From Methanobacteriota archaeon (GTDB lineage: Archaea; Hydrothermarchaeota; Hydrothermarchaeia; Hydrothermarchaeales; JACQPM01): a stretch of 11,264 nucleotides of DNA. Positions 6,368 to 11,264 of this stretch are shown piece after piece. Each line of letters opens with the position of its first letter. The stretch's first letter is position 1. A program made the position numbers and the translations under genes. The stretch lies in NCBI GenBank assembly GCA_016207475.1, contig JACQPM010000063.1:1-11264 (forward strand). Direction: 5' to 3'. Under the pieces are notes generated by a model. That model was not told where the DNA came from. It did not search any database and saw only the letters and a list, made by a program, of their open reading frames with translations.

Positions 6368-7364
6368 CCTTTATATCCAGGACCACGTGGTACTGCCTGG
6401 GGGAGTAGGGCCTCACCACCCTCCTCTCCAGGACCTCCATGCCCTTCCCCAGCCCCTGGAATGCCTTCCTGACCTCGCCTTCGAGGGCGGTGTAGAGGTC
6501 CTCCCGGGGCGCGATGGCGTAGAGGTGTATAATCCCCCCGCCCTTGAGGGCCCCCAGCGCCACGTCCAGGAACTCCAGGGAACGCTTGGGTAAATTCATG
6601 ATCACTCGATCCGCCACGCCCCTTGGGGTTACAACTCTGCAGTCCCCCAGGAGGGGTATGACAAGCCCCTCTACCTTGTTCAGCTTTACGTTCTCCCGGA
6701 GGTAATCCACGGCCACGGGGTTTATATCCACGGCGTAGACCTTCGCCCCCCTGTACTTCGCCAGCGGTATGGAGAAGGGCCCCACCCCGGCGAAGAGGTC
6801 CACCACCGTCTCTCCCCTACCGACCCTCTCCAGGACCCGCAGCCGCTCGTAGCCCAGCCTTGGGGAGAAGTAGACCTTCCTTATGTCCATCTTGTACCGG
6901 CAGCCGTGCTCCCTGTGGACCGCCACGCCCCTCTCCTCCCCTGCGAGATGGACCAGGGCCCTCACCCTCTCCTCCCCCCGCACCTCGGACCCCTTCTTGA
7001 AGACCCCCCTTATGGCCTTGTGGGCCCTCAAGAGGGCCCGGGCGATCTCGACCTCGCGCCCCTCCAGCCCGTCCGGTATCTCCAGGATCGCCAAATCGCC
7101 GATTACGTCGAAGGAGCGCCTCACCTCCCTGACCTCGTCCTCCCCTAGGAACTCCCGCAGGTAGTCCTGGAAGGTCTTCCTCTCGGTGGCCTCGAACTCC
7201 CTCTGGACCGTCTCGTAGGGCAGGAGCGGCGCTCCTTTGACCGGGAATAGCACGAAGCCCCCTTCCCTCAGGACCCTCCTCCCCCTCTCGAGGAGGCCGC
7301 CCGCCACCAGCTCCCGCCTGACCTTCTCGGCCTCCCTTTCGGGTACCCGGACGCCCAGGGACAT
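6351..7364 (-). CDS. trm5: tRNA (guanine37-N1)-methyltransferase Trm5
   Basis: Trm5 transfers a methyl group from SAM to N1 of G37 next to the anticodon, which prevents +1 frameshifting. The 337-residue protein has the full archaeal layout: an N-terminal D1 domain (residues 1 to about 45, SLGVRVPEREAEKVRREL), a D2 region with SFDVIGDLAIL (84-94), the D3 entry VYFSPRL (164-170) with the conserved arginine, the SAM-binding motif DLFAGVGPFSIPLAK (189-203), AVDINP (211-216), and the NLPK motif (257-260) near the target base. The presence of D1 favours the full-length Trm5b-like type. I start at the ATG at 7364; a longer frame from 7415 would add 17 residues and run through the probable promoter. 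No good ribosome site is seen. It converges with the MscS gene with a 17-base overlap. Confidence 0.95.
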   Translation of the reverse strand: MSLGVRVPEREAEKVRRELVAGGLLERGRRVLREGGFVLFPVKGAPLLPYETVQREFEATERKTFQDYLREFLGEDEVREVRRSFDVIGDLAILEIPDGLEGREVEIARALLRAHKAIRGVFKKGSEVRGEERVRALVHLAGEERGVAVHREHGCRYKMDIRKVYFSPRLGYERLRVLERVGRGETVVDLFAGVGPFSIPLAKYRGAKVYAVDINPVAVDYLRENVKLNKVEGLVIPLLGDCRVVTPRGVADRVIMNLPKRSLEFLDVALGALKGGGIIHLYAIAPREDLYTALEGEVRKAFQGLGKGMEVLERRVVRPYSPRQYHVVLDIKVTSRS

Positions 7365-7389
7365 GATACTATCTATTGGAGGGCCATCA

Positions 7390-7405
7390 CAAAAACCTTT
7401 TATCC
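7390..7405. promoter_or_regulatory. TATA element between trm5 and dph5
   Basis: CAAAAACCTTTTATCC reads on the plus strand as BRE (AAAAA) plus TATA (TTTTAT at 7398-7403), placing the transcript start about 25-28 bases downstream, at or next to the dph5 ATG (7429). dph5 is thus probably leaderless. On the minus strand the same bases read GGATAAAAGG and would give trm5 a leader of about 11 bases, so this element may act in both directions. Confidence 0.6.
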
Positions 7406-7428
7406 CAGCCGGCAAGTATTACTCGACC

Positions 7429-8202
7429 ATGCTAGTCCTCATAGGTATGGGCCTCCACGACGAGAAGGACCTCACCCTGAGGGGGCTGGAGGAGGCCCGG
7501 GGGTGTGAGGTCCTCTTCGCCGAGCTCTATACCAGCACGATGCCTGGACTGGACCTGGGGCGCCTGGAGGGCCTGGTGGGCAAGAAGGTGGAGGTCCTGG
7601 AGAGAGCAGACTTGGAGGAGAGGACCTACAGGCTCCTGGAGAAGGCCTCCAAGAGGCGGGTCGGCCTACTTGTCATAGGCGATCCTCTCATCTCCACCAC
7701 CCACCTCCATCTCCGGCTGGAGGCCCAGCGGCTCGGGATCGAGAGCAGGGTCGTCCACAACGCCTCCATCTCCTCCGCCGCCCCCTCCATCGCGGGGCTC
7801 CAGAACTACAAGTTCGGGCGGTCGGCGACCATAGCCCTCCCGGAGGAAGGGTTCTTCCCCGAGACCCCCTACGAGGCTGTGCGGGAGAATAAGGGGAGGG
7901 GACTCCACACCCTCCTCTACCTGGATATAAAGGTACGGGGGAAGGAGCGCCACATGATGACCGCCGGGGAGGGGATAGAGACCCTCCTCAGGATAGAGGA
8001 GAGGAGGAGAGAAGGCGTCTTCACCCTCGAGACCCTCTGCGTGGCCCTGGGGAGGGTGGGCTCCCCCGACTGCGTCATGAGGGCAGGGAAGGCTGGGGAC
8101 CTGACCGGGGCAGACCTGGGGCTTACGCCTCACATCCTCATCGTCCCTGGGAGGCTCCACTTCCTGGAGGAGGAGTACCTCAAGACCTTTGGAGGGTCCT
8201 GA
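7429..8202 (+). CDS. dph5: Diphthine synthase
   Basis: Dph5 (DphB) uses SAM to methylate the modified histidine of elongation factor 2, the second stage of diphthamide synthesis. The 257-residue protein belongs to the tetrapyrrole methylase-like fold. Landmarks: the N-terminal strand MLVLIGMGLHDEKDLTLRGL, FAELYTSTMPG (30-40), VIGDPLISTTH (82-92, SAM-binding loop), HNASISSAAPSIAGLQNYKFG (110-130, split here as HNASISSAAPS and IAGLQNYKFG), and VGSPD (210-214) near the C-terminus. Length is typical. I start at the ATG at 7429, which gives the usual family N-terminus and lies the expected distance behind the TATA element; earlier in-frame starts run through trm5 and the promoter. Its TGA shares a base with the ATG of the DUF99 gene, so the two are probably translated together. 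Confidence 0.96.
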   Translation: MLVLIGMGLHDEKDLTLRGLEEARGCEVLFAELYTSTMPGLDLGRLEGLVGKKVEVLERADLEERTYRLLEKASKRRVGLLVIGDPLISTTHLHLRLEAQRLGIESRVVHNASISSAAPSIAGLQNYKFGRSATIALPEEGFFPETPYEAVRENKGRGLHTLLYLDIKVRGKERHMMTAGEGIETLLRIEERRREGVFTLETLCVALGRVGSPDCVMRAGKAGDLTGADLGLTPHILIVPGRLHFLEEEYLKTFGGS

Positions 8203-8786
8203 TGCGGGTCCATGCCCATAAGCGAGGGCTGAGAGCCCTGGGGGTGGCCGAGAGCTTCCAGAAAGGGGCCAGCGACTTCTCGGTCCTGGCAGGTGTCGTG
8301 ATGCGGGGGGACCTCCAGATAGACGGCTTTGGACTGACCACCATAACCGTGGGCGGGATGGATGGCACGGAGGGAGTCCTGAGGCTCTTCTCGGAGCTTG
8401 AGCGGAGGGATATAAACCTCCTCCTCCTCAACGGCTGCATCATAAGCTGGTACAATATCGTGGAACTCGACAAAGTGTACGCTGCCATCGAGCGCCCACT
8501 GATCTGCGTAACCTACGAGGAGAGCGAGGGGCTGGAGGGCTATTTCAGGGAGAACTTCCCGGACTGGGAGGTGCGCGTCGAGGCCTACCGGCGGCTGGGG
8601 AAGAGGGTACCCATAGACCTCCATACAGGCCACAGGGTCCTGGTGAGGTATCTTGGTATAAAAGACGAGCAGGAGGCAAAGGCCCTCCTGGATCGCTTCA
8701 CTCTCCAAGGCTCCGTACCGGAGCCGCTCAAGGTCGCCCGCCTCCTGGCCAGGGCCGCCATGAGAAGCTCCCCTGGGGGAGGCTAA
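8202..8786 (+). CDS. DUF99 (UPF0215) family protein, possible endonuclease V-like nuclease
   Basis: A 194-residue member of the archaeal DUF99/UPF0215 family. Conserved blocks are visible in order: GVAESF (14-19), VVMRGDLQIDGF (32-43), ITVGGMDGTEGV (48-59), NGCIISWYNIVELD (77-90), VTYEESEG (103-110) and SVPEPLKVARLLARA (171-185). The family is thought to share the RNase H-like fold of endonuclease V, with acidic residues such as D41, D54 and D90 as possible metal ligands, and some databases name members as endonucleases acting on damaged bases; I cannot confirm activity from sequence. The start overlaps the dph5 stop by one base (TGATG), showing translational coupling. Its TAA stop overlaps that of the downstream opposite-strand glycosyltransferase by four bases. 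Confidence 0.88.
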   Translation: MRVHAHKRGLRALGVAESFQKGASDFSVLAGVVMRGDLQIDGFGLTTITVGGMDGTEGVLRLFSELERRDINLLLLNGCIISWYNIVELDKVYAAIERPLICVTYEESEGLEGYFRENFPDWEVRVEAYRRLGKRVPIDLHTGHRVLVRYLGIKDEQEAKALLDRFTLQGSVPEPLKVARLLARAAMRSSPGGG

Positions 8787-10318
8787 TAGACCACCCTATA
8801 GAGGACCACCGTCTGGTTGTTCCTCTCGAAGACCTTCAGGGGCTCGACGGCCAGCTCCCTCTCCACGGGCGGGTATATTTCGAACCGAACCTTGTCCTTG
8901 TGGGTGATCTCATCGAAGGGCTTCAAGGGGATGATCTTCTGGTACTGTATTCGCAGCCTGTGGGTGGTGAAGTTGAAGCCGAGGTTCCGCGTAGCCGTGT
9001 AGAGCCACGGGTTGAGGGAGTCGTGGGCCACCAGGTAGCGGACCTCCTCGGTGATTATGGTGGAGTAGAAGGGGTACCTGACCTTATTGATGAAGGGGCG
9101 GATATAGCCGTCCATCCTGGGGGCGCCTATGATCCGCCTGTCGGTATAATAGCCGTAGACGAACTCGTCCCCCGCGTAGAGGGTCCCGCCGCCCCCGTTG
9201 GCCTCCAGCCACTCCACGGCATCCCGCACCACGGCGTAGTCATCGCCCCGGGCCTCCGCCTCGGCCACGAGGGAGGCGCTGAAAGCCAGGGAGGAGAGGA
9301 CCACCAGGATGGACAGGGCGTGGCCCCTATCCGGGAGCCTATCTCCTGCGGCGGAGACGGCCATGGAAGACCAGCCCAGGAGGATAGGCAGGAGGGGGAG
9401 GGCGTACCTGGGGTTCCCCTCGTGGAACCACATGTGGGGGACGGAGAAGAGGACGAGATACAGGTAGAGGGGGAGGTGCCTCTCAGCATCCCTGCGGCTC
9501 AGGGCTACTCCCCCAAGGGCGAGGATGGCGAGGGGGAGGGTGGTGAGATCTATGAGGTTCCCGAGCCAGCCGAGACCCAGGTGCCCCTTCACCGCCGTCT
9601 CCTCCAACGTCCTGGAAGGGAGGAGCTCCCCCGTGGCCGAGTAGACGTAGAGCTGCCAGCCCAGGGAGATGACGGCAAAGAGGAGGAGGGCCGTGAGGGC
9701 CTGACGGCGCCCTCTCTTGGAGGGTTTGGCCTTGGTCCATAGGATATAGGTAAGGAGGACAGCCGCGGCCAGGAAGTACCCCTCACCTCTGGTGAGGGTC
9801 GCGAGACCTAGGATGGCACCCATGGGCGGCAGGGCCGAAGGGTCCTTCCTCGATCTGTAGAGGAGGGCCAGGGCCGCGGTACCGAAGGTTAGGAAGAGGG
9901 TGTCCCTGAAGACGTGGAGCGAGTAGTACCAGCTGTAGTAGTTGAAGGCCACCAGCGCAGAGGCGAGAAGGGCTACCTTCGGTTCTATCTCCCGCCAGAG
10001 GAGGTACGTGGCTGGGACGGCGGCAACACCTGCCAGGAGGGCCACGACTTTCCCTGCCAGGAGGAGATCGCCCAGGGGGCCGCCGAGGAGGCCCATGAGG
10101 AGGGGGTAGAGGGGCTGGACCGCAGTGGCGAACCTACTGCTGATCTCGAACTCCCCCTGGATGAGGCCCTTGGCCAGGCCCGCGAGCCAGTAGGAGTCCT
10201 GCCCGCCCTCCGCATGGGTATCGGCGAGGAAGTATAGGCGGGCCACCAGGGCAGCTGCCGTGACTGCCAGGAGGATGGGAACTCTATCTGTCCGAAAATC
10301 TCCAGAGGGGCGTCCCAT
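8783..10318 (-). CDS. GT-C type membrane glycosyltransferase (GT39/ArnT-like)
   Basis: A 511-residue multi-spanning protein of the dolichyl-phosphate-mannose/ArnT-like superfamily, which moves sugars from lipid-phosphate carriers onto proteins or lipids on the outer face of the membrane. Helix 1 is at about 13-32 and is followed by an outward loop with GGQDSYWLAGLAKG (38-51), where D41 is the candidate catalytic acid. About ten membrane helices extend to about residue 350. FHEGNPRYALPLLP (298-311) is a typical late-loop motif. Residues about 355-511 form a soluble outward domain (DAVEWLEANGG near 366, YAGDEFVYGYYTDRR near 381) with two sequons (NFT, NQT). Acceptor and donor are unknown; protein glycosylation at the surface would fit the S-layer and sequon-rich PKD protein elsewhere in the window, but there is no direct link. 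The ATG lies about 26 bases behind a TATA element, so the mRNA is probably leaderless. Confidence 0.82.
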   Translation of the reverse strand: MGRPSGDFRTDRVPILLAVTAAALVARLYFLADTHAEGGQDSYWLAGLAKGLIQGEFEISSRFATAVQPLYPLLMGLLGGPLGDLLLAGKVVALLAGVAAVPATYLLWREIEPKVALLASALVAFNYYSWYYSLHVFRDTLFLTFGTAALALLYRSRKDPSALPPMGAILGLATLTRGEGYFLAAAVLLTYILWTKAKPSKRGRRQALTALLLFAVISLGWQLYVYSATGELLPSRTLEETAVKGHLGLGWLGNLIDLTTLPLAILALGGVALSRRDAERHLPLYLYLVLFSVPHMWFHEGNPRYALPLLPILLGWSSMAVSAAGDRLPDRGHALSILVVLSSLAFSASLVAEAEARGDDYAVVRDAVEWLEANGGGGTLYAGDEFVYGYYTDRRIIGAPRMDGYIRPFINKVRYPFYSTIITEEVRYLVAHDSLNPWLYTATRNLGFNFTTHRLRIQYQKIIPLKPFDEITHKDKVRFEIYPPVERELAVEPLKVFERNNQTVVLYRVVY

Positions 10319-10320
10319 AA

Positions 10321-10350
10321 GGGTAAATATGGGGCGGGTGATAAAAAGTT
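10321..10350. promoter_or_regulatory. Interleaved promoters between glycosyltransferase gene and ribL
   Basis: In a 38-base divergent gap, the minus strand reads CAAACTTTTTATCACC (plus-strand 10337-10352), with its TATA centred near 10344, about 26 bases from the glycosyltransferase ATG, which suggests a leaderless transcript. On the plus strand, GGTAAATATGG (10322-10332) is centred about 30 bases before the ribL ATG and could serve it. The plus-strand reading ATAAAAAG at 10341-10348 is too close to the ribL start to serve it. The two promoters would compete for the same DNA. Confidence 0.5.
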
Positions 10351-10356
10351 TGGGTC

Positions 10357-10986
10357 ATGGTCGAGAAGGAGATCCTGAAGGCGGTCTGGAGGCTCCAGTT
10401 CCTCAAGGGCTCCACAAGGCTGGAGAACTTGCGAAAGGAAGTGGCAGTCCCCGGGCTGGACGAGGTATTGGCGGCCCTGATCGCCAAGGGGAGCTTGGAG
10501 TGGGTTGGGGATGTGTACAGGTTGACGGAAAAGGGGCGGGGGGCGATAAAGGTCGTGGTCTGCACCGGGGTCTTCGATCTCCTCCACCCTGGCCACGTCT
10601 TCATCCTCCGGAGGGCGAGGGAGTACGGGGACCTCTTGGCGGTCGTGGTGGCCAGGGACGCCACGGTGAGGAGGAGGAAGAGGGTGCCCATAGTCCCGGA
10701 GGAGCAGAGGGTGGAGATGGTGGGCCACCTCAAGCCCGTGGACCTGGCGGTCCTGGGGAAGGAGTGGGATTACCTGAGCGTCATCGAAGAGCTGAGGCCC
10801 GACGTGATAGTCCTGGGCCCCGACCAGAGCCACGACCCGGATGCCATCAAGAGGGACCTCCGGGAGAGGGGCTTGGAGGTGGAGGTGGTGAGGATAGGGG
10901 AGGCGAAGGGGTGCTCCCTCTGCAGCACCCGGTCCATCATCAGGAGGGTGAGGGAGATGGATAAGGAGGGGATTGGCTACCTGTAG
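10357..10986 (+). CDS. ribL: FAD synthase with N-terminal winged-helix domain
   Basis: The C-terminal part (about 64-209) is an archaeal FAD synthase of the cytidylyltransferase-like family, which joins FMN and ATP (or CTP) to make FAD. Visible motifs: VCTGVFDLLHPGHVF (68-82) with the HxGH nucleotide site at 77-80, VVVARDATVRRRKR (96-109), PEEQRVEMV (114-122), PDVIVLGPDQSHD (148-160) and KGCSLCSTRSII (184-195), the last with paired cysteines C186 and C189 and the STR motif. Archaeal RibL is usually about 150 residues. Here about 62 extra residues precede it and resemble a winged helix: helices at about 3-13, 20-29 and 33-45, then a wing EWVGDVYRLTEKGRG (48-62). No plausible internal start exists at the domain joint and the TATA element sits before the long form, so the fusion is real. 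It converges with the last gene with a 10-base overlap. Confidence 0.88.
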   Translation: MVEKEILKAVWRLQFLKGSTRLENLRKEVAVPGLDEVLAALIAKGSLEWVGDVYRLTEKGRGAIKVVVCTGVFDLLHPGHVFILRRAREYGDLLAVVVARDATVRRRKRVPIVPEEQRVEMVGHLKPVDLAVLGKEWDYLSVIEELRPDVIVLGPDQSHDPDAIKRDLRERGLEVEVVRIGEAKGCSLCSTRSIIRRVREMDKEGIGYL

Positions 10987-11264
10987 ATGGCGAAGTACGT
11001 GAGGACGGCCATGAGACCTAGGAGGCCGTAGACGAGGCCCACCAGCCCGTAGCCGCCACCCGGGATGGTTATGAAGCCCTGGATGAAGGTCGCCACGCCC
11101 AGCCCCAGGAAGAGGAGGGAGAGGCCCAGGAGGGAGATGGAGAAGCCTATGAAGAGTATCCTCTTACCGGCCCTCCTCATCCACTCGTCCACCACCACCC
11201 CCACCCCCTCCCGCAGGAGCTTCTCTGCCCCCTCCCTGGTGGCGTAGAAGAAGCCCCTCAGGAA
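10977..11264 (-). CDS. Small two-helix membrane protein, C-terminal part (cut by window edge)
   Basis: The frame is open to the window edge, so the true start lies outside. The 95 visible residues begin FLRGFFYATREGAEKLLREG, an amphipathic stretch likely to lie on the cytoplasmic side, followed by a basic segment (RRAGKR), a membrane helix at about visible residues 35-58, a Gly-rich turn (TIPGGGYG) and a second helix at about 73-94 ending YFAIYR. A GTG at 11204 could start a shorter protein, but the reading frame upstream of it is protein-like and continues the amphipathic pattern, so I favour the longer form. I recognise no family; small proteins with an amphipathic N-terminus and two helices are common in archaea. 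Its stop lies inside ribL, which overlaps it by 10 bases. Confidence 0.6.
   Translation of the reverse strand, partial: FLRGFFYATREGAEKLLREGVGVVVDEWMRRAGKRILFIGFSISLLGLSLLFLGLGVATFIQGFITIPGGGYGLVGLVYGLLGLMAVLTYFAIYR

Noticed and set aside
7365..7415. Seventeen-residue N-terminal extension of Trm5
   Set aside because: It overlaps the probable promoter, and the D1 domain of Trm5 begins right after the ATG at 7364.
7237..7428. Longer N-terminus for dph5 starting inside trm5
   Set aside because: It would run through trm5 coding sequence and the TATA element; the ATG at 7429 gives the conserved Dph5 N-terminus.
3180..10950. Recurrent GGAGG/CCTCC-like and CTCCTC strings that look like repeats
   Set aside because: They follow from heavy use of AGG, GAG, CTC and CTG codons; there is no regular spacing or conserved unit, so no CRISPR array or dispersed repeat is supported.
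10260..10964. Plus-strand frame of 234 codons overlapping ribL
   Set aside because: Glycine/proline/glutamate-rich shadow of RibL in another frame; RibL shows all its catalytic motifs.

Overview
The window looks like a compact chromosomal segment from a thermophilic archaeon, most likely of euryarchaeal type. Reasons: archaeal BRE/TATA elements (TTTTAT, ATATATAA) lie about 25-30 bases before several start codons. A diphthamide-synthesis gene (dph5) is present, as are archaeal Trm5, a DUF99 protein, archaeal-type FAD synthase (ribL) and an S-layer protein start of the Methanococcus/Thermococcus type. Coding DNA is GC-rich with frequent AGG and ATA codons. I cannot name the genus. I see no mobile element, CRISPR array, rRNA or tRNA.

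Layout. Region 1 (1-2320) is cell-surface: a truncated S-layer gene (minus) and, divergently, a secreted beta-propeller/PKD protein with a C-terminal membrane anchor (plus), separated by a regulatory region with two outward promoters and a mirrored pair of sequence elements. Region 2 (2317-5280) holds an unrecognised soluble protein made of two related halves (minus), a 48-residue two-helix membrane protein followed one base later by a SAM-dependent O-methyltransferase (plus), and thiamine-monophosphate kinase ThiL (minus). Region 3 (5324-8786) holds a MscS-family channel (plus), tRNA (guanine37-N1)-methyltransferase Trm5 (minus), and a coupled pair: diphthine synthase Dph5 and a DUF99 protein (plus). 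Region 4 (8783-11264) holds a GT-C type membrane glycosyltransferase (minus), an FAD synthase carrying an extra N-terminal winged-helix domain (plus), and the 3' end of a small two-helix membrane protein (minus).

The layout is striking: the strand flips at almost every gene. All five convergent junctions have overlapping stop codons or 3' ends (4, 4, 17, 4 and 10 bases), and apart from the S-layer junction all divergent junctions are about 38-64 bases. Several genes look leaderless. No clear single pathway links the genes. The common themes are translation-apparatus modification (Trm5, Dph5), cofactor synthesis (ThiL, RibL) and cell envelope (S-layer, PKD protein, MscS, glycosyltransferase). 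I found no convincing new defence or mobile system. The best leads are the winged-helix/FAD-synthase fusion, the duplicated unknown protein, the paired surface-protein promoters and the overlapping gene ends.
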